Positions 36,730-47,860 of a stretch of DNA of 64,000 nucleotides are shown in pieces. Both the position numbers and the translations under genes were made by a program. The stretch's first letter is position 1, and every line of letters begins with the position of its first letter. The stretch is from positions 12,832,281-12,896,280 of the forward strand of contig NC_088301.1 of NCBI RefSeq assembly GCF_032854445.1. Direction: 5' to 3'. The stretch is from Liolophura sinensis (lineage: Eukaryota; Mollusca; Polyplacophora; Chitonida; Chitonidae). The notes under the pieces are model-generated. The model saw only the letters and a list, made by a program, of their open reading frames with translations, made no database searches and was not told the origin of the DNA.

Positions 36730-37914
36730 TCAGTATCGAACGCCTTCAACATTGGCATCTGGGGCAATGACACCATCCCCTTGTTGATCAACTCCATTAT
36801 TTTCATCCTCCTCTTCATTACCTGGATGAGGTATTTGTCTCAATTTGCAGATATTATGCAGAACGGCGCATGCCAAAATTATTTGGCAGGCTTTGTCTGG
36901 TGACATCCTTATTTCTCCACGCAATACATGAAATCTTCTCTTCAACTGGCCTATACCCCTTTCAACTACACTACGTGTCCGTTTGTGGGACCTAAAATGT
37001 AACAAAATTAACAAATCATTTTATCCAGAGTTTTAAAAAAAAAACTTGCAAAAATACAACTTTACACAAGTGAGATTCGATCTCAGAATATCAGGATTAT
37101 GAGAAGGTCAAAACTTAACCACTATAACAGTTATCCCCCCTGTTGTGATGAAGGATTTATGTCTTCATCAAATTTTTGCGATGAACTCTTACAATGTTTA
37201 CGTCAGTAATTATGCATCTTTGTAAAGACTCAAGTGTTTCAATTGAGGATGTATTTTTTTTTTTCAAAAAAAAAAATTCCCATCAATTACCAAATAAAGA
37301 AAAGTATGCGCCACTAATGAATATCAAGGGAAACAACTCAATGTTCGCGATACAAAGCTCAGGTGATATTTTAAAACCTGTTGTAATTTGTTTGAGGGCC
37401 GGGTTGTAGCCTGAGGAAATGGGTAAGAAGCCAGCGTTCAGATGGGTACCCGCTATCTCCGATCAGATGAGTGTGGATGGGTGTGTGGTGGTTTTCAAAA
37501 AGCTGTATCAGTCCACTTTCAGCCAGAATTCGAGGCTATTCCCATCAATAGCCCCAATAATGCCTGGAAACTGGGCAGCAGCGTAGAACGCTTCCTGTTG
37601 TTCACGGATTTCGCGAGCTGTCAGTGGAAAACGAATGAACTGAGCAATTAGCCGGTTTGAAGATAGACTTCTTGCGGCAGTGTGACAGCCCTAGATACAG
37701 TCGGCTGTGAGACTCCCATGTCATCACCACTGCACAGCTGCATTTTCCCAGTTGTCAAAAAACGAAGAGTAATCAACACTTTCCGCATTGGAGTAATTGC
37801 ACAGTTTCTATTCGATCCACTTACGTCATCCCTAACTAGTGATTCGATATACCGAATCCCTGCAGCATCCAGACGAAACCTTTCTAAGAGCTCCCTATCA
37901 TTATATTCGAACAA
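36730..37914 (-). pseudogene. HARBI1-like Harbinger transposase, two exons, inactivated
   Basis: Exon 1 (37914 down to about 37378) starts 'MFEYNDRELLERFRLDAAGI', continues with 'KVLITLRFLTTGKMQLCSGD' and the helix-turn-helix 'DMGVSQPTVSRAV', then 'LIAQFIRFPLTAREIREQQE' and 'FPGIIGAIDG' with the first catalytic Asp. 'LIGDSGYPSERWLLTHFLR' holds the second Asp, and 'QPGPQTNYNRF' closes the exon at a CAG/GTTTTA donor. The acceptor TTTTAG at 36992-36993 leads into '[20 protein letters not shown]' with the third acidic residue. A one-base frameshift lies near 37680, and several dozen residues after 'GAIDG' are deleted with loss of frame. The nuclease is therefore dead. The family includes the domesticated vertebrate HARBI1. 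Confidence 0.85.
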
Positions 37915-38282
37915 TCTCTTCTTTCCTTAAAGTAGCGTCGATTTGGTTGAGCGGCCGCCATGTTGTTGTTGCTTAAGAATTTAAGACAAAGATAAAAGTG
38001 GTCATGGGCACACTTAGAATTTAAGAATTTCTTAACAGTTAAGTTTTTTATGAATGGCACTTAAGTATTTTTTAGGTTTTTATGAATTTTTTAGTGGGTT
38101 TAAAAATTTTTTAGCGTTAAGAAATTCTTAAGAATCTTTATGAATACGGGCCCTGCATTCTCCGGCTCATAATCATAACTACAATTTTTTTTAAAACTGA
38201 GATCATTGTAGTTCAAGCATAATGGACGATGTGTGTTAATAATCGGATAACACGATTACATTTGTCTATTTATTTAATTATT

Positions 38283-38412
38283 TATTTGATTTGTGTTTTA
38301 CGCCGTACTCAAGAATATTTCACTTATACGACGGCGGTCAGCCTTATTGTGGAAGGAAACCGGGCAAAACCAGAGGGAATCCCACGACCTTCCATATGTT
38401 GGGTCATACCAA
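38283..38412 (-). repeat. Partial A-type SINE, reverse orientation
   Basis: 'ttttacgccgtactcaagaa' and 'tatttcacttatacgacggc' continue through 'ggaaggaaaccgggcaaaac' to 'cccacgaccttccatatgtt', the reverse complement of the SINE 3' half. Confidence 0.85.
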
Positions 38413-38429
38413 AAGACTTTCAAAATGGT

Positions 38430-38650
38430 ACTTACTGCTGCCTCGCTTGACGCTCAGTGCTGAGAGGTTAGAACAAGGGAACATCACTGCTTGATCCTTT
38501 GTGAGTATAATGTGTCTGGTGTCTTCGGCACGATCCTTCAGTTACAGCAGCACTCTGTCGGCATGGACTCGCCCTGCCACAAGAACACACAATATCTGTT
38601 CCTTCCTCGTCGTCATATGACTGAAAAATTGCTAAGTACGACGTTAAGCA
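38430..38650 (+). repeat. V-tail SINE, variant body, 5' truncated
   Basis: The sequence 'ctgctgcctcgcttgacgct' through 'tcggcacgatccttcagtta', 'catggactcgccctgccaca' and 'cgtcgtcatatgactgaaaa' to 'gtacgacgttaagcat' follows the V-tail SINE body with a different internal section from the copy at 16357. It abuts the reverse-oriented SINE before it. Confidence 0.75.
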
Positions 38651-39374
38651 TACAAAAATGTATGTTGACATGAAAGATAACTGCACGCATTGTAAAACTT
38701 TTTTAAAAATTAGGATGAAAATTGAAAATCCTTTAGACACGTATTTTTGCAGCATTAACTTGTGTCGTTGATTGGAATCTTCACACGGGATCTAACAAAT
38801 GCTCTAAGATGAGACGTACTCGCCTACATATATGTGTGCAGGACTCTTTTGTGTATTGTTATCCATGGAAGGATAATGTGTTCGAATGTCGAATGTGTTC
38901 TACCACTGTACACACACCTGGTGGGTGTACGTCATATCATCCTATCATATGTGACAAACAAAACATCAACCCTGATTCCAGCACATATTGTTGTCAATAT
39001 AGGGAGTAAATAAAAATGACTAATACATTCGACTTCAATAGTTCAATATTTTCGTTAATATTTGAGAGTCTCTCAAGTTACAAAATGTGCTTCAATAGAA
39101 GGGTAAAAGAACAAAGATGATCAATAAATTGTTATCCTATGCCACAGTCAATTTACAGAGACCGATTTTGGACGTTGCACAAAACGAACATTTCGATGTC
39201 ATTTCCACCGGTTGCTGATTTGACATCATTTCTCATGTCACATACATGTACAGCCACAAACAACACTGTTGTAACACTTTTTCGCAAAATGATTCTGACT
39301 CAATACCTGTCGTAATCCAGGACAAACTGTACGGAAACTACCGTCTTACTTATATTTTCTTTACTGTGGAATTA

Positions 39375-39630
39375 TTAACGCACACGCGTTTCGCTTTCTA
39401 TATCTTGTTCACGCACACGTGTTTCACTTTCTACATTTTGTTCACGCACACGTGTTTCACTTTCTACATTTTGTTAACGCACACGTTTCATTTTCCATAT
39501 CTTGTTAAAGCACGTGTTTCACTTTCTATATATCGTTAACGCACACGTGTTTCACTTTCCATAGCTTGTTAACGGTCACGTGTTTCAATTTCCATAGCTT
39601 GTTAACGCACACGTGTTTCACTTTCCATAG
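39375..39630 (+). repeat. Minisatellite, ~33-bp unit carrying CACGTG
   Basis: About eight units resembling 'aacgcacacgtgtttcactt' + 'tctacattttgtt'. Most units contain the palindrome CACGTG (E-box). A frame at 39246-39539 translates the array as repeated 'FTHTCFTFYIL'; this is a by-product of the repeat, not a gene. Confidence 0.85.
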
Positions 39631-39819
39631 GTGTTGAATAGGTCTACAGTTGCTTATTTAATGTGAAAATGTTCGACATGTTGTATGCATCATGACTGAG
39701 GCATGATAGGAGCTTTACATTCATAGTTTTGAATATATCGTCACGATATACCAACATCTGCAGTTGAGGTACAGATTTTATTATCGACAATTTTTATAAC
39801 AGCAACGTACACGATTTGA

Positions 39820-39965
39820 ATACTGGTTTCACTCATTTGCCTAGAACATACCGTGTATCTTTCTAGCATCATAAAGAACTGCTTCTTTTTGCATGATTCC
39901 GTCCTTGAGTGAGTTCGTACTTTATATACTTCCTTTGGTAGTTCATTGGTAGTTTGTGTTGAACG
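39820..39965 (+). repeat. Degenerate Penelope-associated UTR repeat
   Basis: 'tactggtttcactcatttgc', 'aactgcttctttttgcatga', 'ttccgtcctt', 'cgtactttatatacttcctt' follow the same order as 43050-43145. No coding sequence. Confidence 0.4.
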
Positions 39966-40390
39966 TTGTTCTGGGACAATACCAGTGCGACACCAGAGAA
40001 ATACAGCCCCTTGTCAGTACTTCATCCACGATATCATTAAATGTTGGTTCTGTCACATTTCGCTCTAACTATATTTTGTTATTACTTGCCAAGGAAGACA
40101 AATGCAAAACAGTCACTTTGATGTAGAGACGTAGAGGTTATCTCCCCTTTGTTAGCATAGTGCCCTGAACAAAGTTATGTGAGCCAAAAGTCATTTTAAA
40201 AAATAGGTGGCAAAAACGTGTTAACAGCCAATGCAAGTGTTATTCCTTTATCCGAGTGCCCTCTTTTAATCGATCATCATACAATGCATTTTCCGTGGGT
40301 TTCTCTCGGTTTCACCGGTTTCATTTGTTAAATTGGGTTCACAATGTGATTATTTTAATTGGCACAAAAATTACTAAACCAATCATCGAC

Positions 40391-40533
40391 AACAGCACTA
40401 GATAAAGGAGCGGTGGAAATCCGTCCTGCCACAAGGAGGTACATTACATACATCCTAAGGATTCCTTCGTTGTCATATAACTGAAAAATTGTTGAGCACG
40501 ACGTTAAACCCCAAGCACTCACTCACTCACTCT
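40391..40533 (+). repeat. 5'-truncated V-tail SINE
   Basis: It begins in the body at 'aacagcactagataaaggag' and runs through 'ggtggaaatccgtcctgcca' to 'gagcacgacgttaaacccca' and (ACTC)n. It is close to the second half of 16357-16706. Confidence 0.85.
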
Positions 40534-40789
40534 TAGCGTCACATCCGACATTCATATGCGACCCGTTTTCCGATGGACATCCAGAAATAATTAGCGATAT
40601 CACTTCCAGTACAAGCCTTAACACTAGACTCCATACATTGAATTTACAATCACAAAACCGTTGTTTTAATTAACAAGAGACGCAGTCTACAGTTTTTAGC
40701 CATGTACAAGTGAACACAAGTCATTTATTTATTACCAATCTCCTAGGATAAAACAAATCCCGACAACCAAGGAATCTGTGATGACGTAA

Positions 40790-41000
40790 TCGATGTGACT
40801 TCAGCGTGCAAGCTGTGATGATACATCCGTTATGAGCTCACCGTGCAAGCTTTGATAGCAACCGATGTGACTTCAATGTGCAAACTGATGACACGGCCCA
40901 TGTGGCTCCATCGTACAAACTGTGATGACACAACCGATGTAACTTCATCAAGCAGGCTGTGATGATACAGCCAATGTGACTTCATGGTACAAGGTACTAT
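40790..41000 (+). repeat. Imperfect ~37-bp tandem repeat (array 1)
   Basis: About five or six units resembling 'accgatgtgacttcaccgtg' + 'caagctgtgatgacaca', each diverged. The same unit recurs at 43240-43370 on the far side of the Penelope-like pair, in the same orientation. Confidence 0.75.
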
Positions 41001-41170
41001 ACCAATACTAATGCTCATGTGACAACCAAGCGAGTTCTGAAGGATCCCACCGTGAGAACGGTACTTTTGGATCTGCAGAGAATATACGTTACTGTACCTG
41101 CGGACGAAGCCTCTAAAAATATTATATTTTTCTGCAAGGATTAGTACTAACAGTTTTTGCGGAGGAGCAA

Positions 41171-41370
41171 GTACTCTCTAAAAACTTGTGTGTACTAGTG
41201 GTACACAGTGTTGTGGCAAATATGCATATCCTTCCACATAATTTTGTGTACCAGCAGTACACAAATTGTGTAATTCATGCCACACGTCCACAGTGACTTG
41301 TGTACATATATGTGTGTACCACGTCACTGTGTATGTGCACATTTATCCACCATAGTTTTTAGAGACTACC
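41171..41370. repeat. Possible small MITE or palindromic repeat
   Basis: 'gtactctctaaaaact' at 41171-41186 faces 'agtttttagagactac' at 41354-41369, an imperfect inverted pair. The interior has GTGTAC/GTACAC-rich partial palindromes. No coding sequence and no confirmed target duplication. Confidence 0.35.
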
Positions 41371-41604
41371 GTTGTCCAGTTGGAAAAAATTTAAGGCGCC
41401 AACTATATGTGGACACGTAAAAAATCTAACCATCTAGACGTTCTAATACACGTACAGTATAAGGGACATACCTACCTGGGATTTCTCCACTCTCTATACT
41501 ACTATTCCTCACACGGATTTAATACATCAAATTTCATCACTAATTTAATTCAACCGGTCACCGCTATGTTCAAGTCGGTGACAGCAAAGCCTTCTTCTCC
41601 ACAA

Positions 41605-42395
41605 CGTTCATGGGTCTATGCGTCGAAACAGATATTCGTATACCAGCCGTCAACCAATAAGGACGTTCCGGGTCAATGATCAAAAGGCCAATTCCCAAAA
41701 CATAAATTACCAAAGAACTAAGAAAGTATATAAAATACGACAATAAGATGGAATCGTATAAAGAGAAGCAGTCAACAGTTTTCAGTGATGTAGTAAAGAT
41801 GCAAGGTATGTTCTAGGCAACTGAGTATTCAAACCTTGTAGCATGCTAGAATATAAGTTGTCGATAACAAAATATGTATCTGTTGCGCTTTGATTGAAAC
41901 TGTTCATATATCCAACGAGGCGATCTAATCCAACATGATGAATATCCAACCTCTAGCCCCGGGTTAAGCTGAATTAGACACAATCGTGAAGCAGAGCGCC
42001 ACAGATTCTGAACACTGTCCATATTTACTTACAAGAGAATTGTACTCATTGTAAAACTTAAGAAACTTGGAGTGAAGGCGTTTGATGATAACTTGACACA
42101 CTAGTTTTTGCAGTAATAACTTGTAGCGTTGATTGGAATCGTCACGTAACACGCATATCTAACAAATGCTACATGGCGAGATAAGTTCACGTCATATGCA
42201 GGACCCCTCGGTCAAGTAAGGATAATTTACAAGGTAACTATCCAAATTGAAACTATCCCTCTTGTCGTACAGCCTGCGAGAGGAACCGTTTTGGTCTTTG
42301 CATAAATATATAGGTCCAGATAAGATGTACCATCTGGAGAGTCTGTGGTTTTCAGCAACGTTCATTGAGTTACTTGAATTTCTCATTAATAACAT
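41605..42395 (-). pseudogene. Penelope-like retroelement fragment, - strand (C-terminal RT part and 3' end)
   Basis: On the - strand, 'LYDKRDSFNLDSYLVNYPYL' (42192-42395 frame) is followed, after a break, by 'NQRYKLLLQKLVCQVIIKRL' and 'HSKFLKFYNEYNSLVSKYGQ' (41964-42152). This is the region after the reverse-transcriptase core in Penelope-like elements, next to where a GIY-YIG endonuclease would lie; no endonuclease motif is seen. The untranslated continuation to about 41605 (ggccttttgatcattgaccc read on -) also occurs beyond the + copy. Frameshifts make it non-functional. Assignment to Penelope rather than another RT group rests on the partner copy. Confidence 0.6.
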
Positions 42396-43240
42396 CTATG
42401 TGAAATTCGTGGAAGCCATATATCAACAGTGTATGGGTATTCTGATGGGTACAAGTTCTACCCCTTGTGGCCAACCTGTTCTCATATGAATACGACTATA
42501 TGTAGAAACTATTAAGGAGTGATCTTCAGCAGGTTCACTAAACGTTATATTGATGATCTATATTTACACAATCTATACATAGCAAAGGCTGTGAAAGTTA
42601 TTTTCCCACCTTCGCGAGATTTAATGGAAACTAGAGACTCTCAGATGGGACATCTTATCTGAAACGGTTTCCTGTCTCGCAGACTTCATGATAAGAGAGA
42701 CGAAACTGTAAACTATCTGGACAGCAATATACCGAATTGTCCTGCACATGGCGTGTGCATATCTCGCCTTGTTAGATTCCGCGTTTTATGCGACGATTTC
42801 AATCAACGTCTCATGTTATTACTGCAAAAACTTGTGTGTCAAGGTTATTCTATCAAACACCGTCACTCCAAGTTTCTTAAGTGAGTATCATTCTCTTGTA
42901 TGTACATATGGGCAATGATTGCGTCTAATTCAGCTTAATCCGGGGCCAGGGGCTGCCTATTTATTGTTCTGAATTAGATTGCCACGATGCACACATGAAC
43001 AGCTGCAATCAATTTTTTGTTATCGACAACTGATATTTTAGATTTGAATACTTATTCCACTCAGTTTTTCCCACACTGAAAACTGCTGACTGCTTCTCTT
43101 TGCATGATTGCGTCCTATTTTCGTACATATACTTTCTCAGTTCTTTTGTAATCTGTGTTTTACGTCGTTTTAAGAATTGGCCTTGTTACTATTGACCTGC
43201 AGCGTCCTTATTGGATGACGGCTGGTATACCAATGTGTGT
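42247..43240 (+). pseudogene. Penelope-like reverse transcriptase fragment, + strand
   Basis: The + strand encodes 'FIELLEFLINNIYVKFVEAI' then 'YQQCMGILMGTSSTP', matching the Q-x-x-G-I-P-M-G-T motif of Penelope-like RTs. A second frame gives 'RFTKRYIDDLYLHNLYIAKA' (42530-42590) with the catalytic R-Y-I-D-D-L box intact. After stops, 'ISRLVRFRVLCDDFNQRLML' and 'LLQKLVCQGYSIKHRHSKFL' appear (42755-42880), followed by the untranslated end to about 43240. The RT would copy element RNA at the insertion site. The 5' half of the element is missing, and at least three breaks interrupt the frame. Confidence 0.65.
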
Positions 43241-43372
43241 TTCGAAGCATAGATTCACCGTGCAAGTTGTGATGACAATCGATGAGATTTCACGTCGCAA
43301 GATGTGATGACACAACCGATCTGACTTCACCGTGCAAGTTGTGATGACACAGTCGAAGTGAACAGACCGTGC
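43240..43372 (+). repeat. Imperfect ~37-bp tandem repeat (array 2)
   Basis: Three to four units with 'ttcaccgtgcaagttgtgat' + 'gacacaaccgatctgac', the same family as 40790-41000, starting directly after the Penelope-like 3' end. Confidence 0.75.
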
Positions 43373-45830
43373 AAAATATCGATTTGGAAGGCTGTTCGGC
43401 GTTTTGGGAAGGTCAGTCCCATGCACATTTTCATAGGAAAAAAGTTGCCCAACAGCTGAATTCCAGTGCATTGTTTCGAGTAGAAATCCAAATGCAGTTT
43501 GACGAACAGGAGTTTTGGCGCCACAAATCAGTGGGCCATGATCTAGTGTTTAGAGGCGCCTGTTTATCAATCACCACGACACATCAGATGCGGGCCCATA
43601 CCGACCTTGGAAAAGGGATTTGTGAGGGCGACGACGCTTGGATGGCGATTTGCTTAGGGTAACGTTCGTTAAAGACAACTTGTCTTCTACCGGTAGATGC
43701 TGTGAATATCTGTGCGTCAGTAGTGGTCGGTCAGCAACTTGCCACAGGTTTATGCTTACCCTGGGTCTCAACCACAGATGAGACTGACCGCCATCGTATC
43801 AGTGACATATTCTTGAACATGATGATACTCTGCAAAAGTCATCTGTAGCCCTCCTTCAGTTATAACGCTTTACATCCATAGCTATGCGATACTCTTTGTT
43901 AATGCCTGTTATTAATAACTCAAAATTAATATAAAATAAGAGTCCTTCAGTCTGCAACCACAACTTCAACGTGGCGTAGAGATGTAATCGCATATTCACA
44001 TTTTCTGGTTTTTCTTTTCCACTTTTGCTCTAAAATGTCTGGTGGCTAACTTGGTGGGATAGCTTTCATTGGAACATTTAAATACCTAAAGTTTTCCACC
44101 AAATTGTTATGTGTTTGAACTATCATGACTAAATGTATTATTTTCTTATATTCAATCACTAAAATTTCCCTGTATTTCAATTCCACATCAGAATTCCCTG
44201 GGTGTAAATTATGCGAGCATATGTCCGTTTTGTACTGATCGAACTATTGCTCAAGCTGTGCCAATCACCTCTACGTCATTTTCAGACAGAATGAAATGCA
44301 TTCTATCCAGTAACAATTAGTTCCTTCAATCTTCAGCACCATAACACCTTATCCATCCAGATTATACAGCGGGAAGGAAATTTCCAAGTGGATGTTGACT
44401 CTATACAGATTTCAAGGTATCGTTTGATTGCATTAAAGATTTTGTTTGCTATTTTGCTTAAGAACAATAATGGTACACACAATTTAAGAACAAAGTATTA
44501 GTGGCCGCCATGTTCGTGTTATATTTGACCTCAGACCAATATTACTTTTCCATAAACAACGATGTTAGCACTTAGTGCTGCGTTTCAGCCCCAATCATTC
44601 CGTGACCAACAAACATTGGGCATTACTTTCATATATTAAATTTACCTTCTAAATCTGGACTTTCCTATGCCATCAGCTGAAATGGGTACCTAGGAGCGTC
44701 AACGGAGTGTTACTAGCAGCCTCTTCACTACCTGTCTAAACTTTCATCAATAAATCTCATATACCTGCCCAAATTTCCATTATTTTCTTACCAAGCAAGC
44801 AGATATATTTCAAAATGACGAACTAACAGCGAAAATCTTTATACCCTACAATACCTTGCTATTCTTTCTATTTCAATTGCCTCCGTGCAGTAAACTGTTG
44901 CTAAATAAATATGCACGCTGTAATTTATAGATTCATACATTGCAAATGTTTTATTTTGTCAGGAGAACGACGATCTGGTGTTTTGGGGATTCTTCTGTTG
45001 AGAAATCTTCACCAAAAGATCACATAAACATCCCTGTTTCACACCGATTGCCATATTTGAACAGCGATTGCTTGATTTGTTGAATGATTGGTGTTTTGTA
45101 AGGAAATTTATTTGCAGGAAATCAAGGATTGATAGAATGGTTGATTGATTCATTAGTGTTTAAGGCCGTACTCAAGAGTAATTATGATCAAAGACTTAGA
45201 ACGCTTCTTTATGATTCGCGAGTGGTCTTGGAGTGGTATATGAATTGACTTAACGATTAGATTTAATTTAACTCATTCCTGGAACAATTTAACAGTTGTC
45301 GTGCATTCACGCGGGTTATAGAAGCGTGAGAATTCAGAGAAAACCACAGGCCTTTAAAGTATAGGTGACCTGCTCTTCAATTGTACATATATATTACATA
45401 TTTTGACTTACATGGTGCATTCGAATTAAAGGTAAATGGTCGCGCTGGCCTGTATAAACTCGCATATAAGGACCAACGACCATGATTTTCGCCACCAAGA
45501 TACCAAGAACAGCCAAGACGGATGAATTTCGGGGAAATCCCAATTGGTGGGCCAACAATACTGTTGCTCTGTGTCCTGAGTTATGTGGTGTGCATATTTT
45601 TGTGCTAAATTTTATGGGCGCACTCATCTAAATGTATTCAGGTACTTGTAGTGAAAGAACATCATCACATTAAAATGAAGAATGAAGAACATTCTAGTGA
45701 ATCACCACAACAGACACAAGGGTAGTGAACACAAAGTCATCTGGGAAGATTGTCATAGACTGGCAACTAAATACGCTCTGTTTCCTCCCTTCTTATTTCT
45801 TGCATTACTCAATCTCAAATTGTATGTGAA
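43373..45830. other. Non-coding DNA, no gene recognised
   Basis: No gene or intact transposon is recognised. A degenerate A-type SINE trace (ccgccatcgtatcagtgaca, 'tattcttgaac') lies near 43720-43815, and a ~25-bp trace (ggccgtactcaagag) at 45160-45180. The - strand frame at 44959-45153 includes 'AIGVKQGC', which resembles a LINE RT phrase, but nothing around it supports a LINE. Confidence 0.5.
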
Positions 45831-45831
45831 T

Positions 45832-45990
45832 ATATATATGCTTAAGGTTTAACGTCATACTTAATAACACAAATTGTCAATGTATGTATATATTATATAT
45901 ATGCTTGGGGTTTGGCGTCATAGTTAACACCAAAGTGTGTGTATGTATGTATGAATGTATGTATGTATGTATGTATGTATGCTTGGGGTT
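45832..45990 (-). repeat. SINE-tail-derived repeat with TATG runs (short array)
   Basis: 'tatgcttaaggtttaacgtc' and 'tatgcttggggtttggcgtc' alternate with TATG runs. The phrase 'gcttggggtttaacgtc' is the reverse complement of the V-tail SINE 3' end. Two to three units are seen. Confidence 0.7.
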
Positions 45991-47439
45991 TTACTGTAAC
46001 AGAGCAAGGCAGAAGCCACTCTGTTTGAGGTGTTTTTGTAGCCTTTATTAGGAAAACACCCAAACAATAAAAAAAATCCAAAGGAAACATACATTAACTA
46101 GATTGGACGAAACATGCCGTCTGGTGTAGTTATTTACTACTTGTCTGCATGTTTGTGTATATGCAACATCTCTGTGTCCACCAATACACACACATAATAC
46201 ACCCCCGTTCCAAGTCCATATAGGTAGATGCTATTTCTTACGTGTACGTATACATACACGGTTATTGATAACCTACTGCATATAACACTACTAAACAAAC
46301 CTTGGCTTGTGTGGATAGTCAGATGTAAATTCGGGTAGCAATTGCTTACAGTGCAAGTACAACTTTCGGATATTACGGATATTCCATGAATACACCCGAA
46401 TAAACACTTCTTCATCATATGACATCAAACACACCATATATCTACACCAAAGTAGCTGAATGGCAGTATATACTTCAGTAATTATAATGGTTACAGTGCT
46501 CATCCACAGTACTGCGTAAAGCCTATAATGTACACAGTAATGTCGCCTAAGAGGTAGACGCTCAATACCTACAAATAGCTTTATTACAAATACGCAATGA
46601 TATTTACCTTAAAATCCGCCAAGGAATGATTCAAACTGTCAAGAGGTGTTCATATGGATGCATCGTACTTAACATACTGGGCCTGTGAACAAGTCTACTA
46701 TCAGCTGCATACAACAACAACGCCATGTACATGTACGTATTTAACAAGATACAGACTATGAATAAATAATAAAAGAGAATTATCAGAACAAAACATGAAG
46801 AAAATACAAAACTAACAATAAATGCTGACAAAAGGGAAATGGACGGAGAGTTTTCGTCCATAATTAAACCAATACTATATTGAGTCTAATATCATTGACA
46901 GACCACATAGTTTGTGACTTGCGCAAGTATTACGCAAGGTACAGGTCACCGGGTGCAAGTGTAATGCACCCTGTCTGAGCACTGCAGCGGGCAACAAGCA
47001 ATTAGAAAACTATAAAAATCACAGGAGGTACTTCCTTCCAAACACCTCACGGGGTGTCGGCAATTATTAACAACTGCCAGTGAAACATGAGTTTCTGTAC
47101 ATAAAACCCATCGACATCTAAATTTATTTCACAAATCAAACCCGTGGGTAGCGTGCTGCAAAACTATAAGCGCACGTGTGCTGATCACAGTGTACAATAA
47201 CCAAATATGGAGCGATTACACTATCATTTAGAGCCGCAGATTAACAGATCTGGCTCATGCAATGCCTACTCACCGTGACAGCGGCTATAACAACCAGAAA
47301 ACCCGACGTTTTCGGTTATGTTGCGACAGTGACCACGGACCACATGTTGTTCTTCCCGAGAAAATGGCTGCACCCCATGACGTTACATGACCCTGACATT
47401 ACCTTCCGCAAGGGAAATAACTCTGCTTGTCACATTACG

Positions 47440-47860
47440 ACATACTTAACAACACATACAATATGGTTTGTGTTTTACATCTATGTCTATGTATGCTTGG
47501 GGTTTTACGACATGCCTAACAACACAAATTGTCTGTGTATGTATATATGCTTGGAGTTTTACGACATGCTTAACAACACAAACTATGTATGTATATATGC
47601 ATGGGGTTTTACGACATGCTTAACAACACAAATTGTCTATGTATGTATATATGCTTGGAGTTTTACCTCACACTTAACAACACAAACTATGTATGTATGT
47701 ATGTATGCATGTGTGTATGTATATATGCTGGACATTTTACGTCATACTTAACAACACCAAAGTGTGTGTAAGGATGTATGCTTGGGGTTTTACGTCATAC
47801 TTATCAACACAAATCGTGTATGTATGTATGTAGGTACGTATGTATGTATGTATTATATAT
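47440..47860 (-). repeat. SINE-tail-derived minisatellite, ~55-70-bp units with TATG microsatellite
   Basis: About six units of 'tgcttggggttttacgacat' + 'gcttaacaacacaaattgtc' + (TATG)n. The non-microsatellite half is the reverse complement of the V-tail SINE end (gacgttaaaccccaagca). The frame at 47257-47751 (164 codons) runs through the array and translates it as repeated Tyr-Val-Cys-rich phrases; I do not regard it as a gene. Confidence 0.8.

Larger units (their letters stand above)
33848..38153. mobile_element. PIF/Harbinger DNA transposon, complete but decayed
   Basis: The ends are inverted repeats: 33848-33874 reads 'gggccggtatttataaagat' + 'tcttaag', and 38127-38153 is its reverse complement with two mismatches in 27 bp. 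Inside the ends, further TTAAGAATT-rich stretches are repeated. The two genes typical of this superfamily are present in convergent orientation: a Myb/SANT-like gene at the left (+) and a HARBI1-like transposase at the right (-). Both are broken. A complete SINE has inserted between them. The target duplication is unclear; TGC occurs near both ends but at slightly different offsets. Confidence 0.85.

Noticed and set aside
39246-39539. 97-codon frame with repeated 'FTHTCFTFYIL'
   Set aside because: It is the translation of the CACGTG minisatellite.
44959-45153. 'AIGVKQGC' phrase suggesting a LINE reverse transcriptase
   Set aside because: Eight residues only; no other RT motif occurs in any frame around it.
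47257-47751. 164-codon open frame on the + strand
   Set aside because: It runs through the SINE-tail/TATG minisatellite and translates the repeat; no start context, domain or conservation supports a protein.
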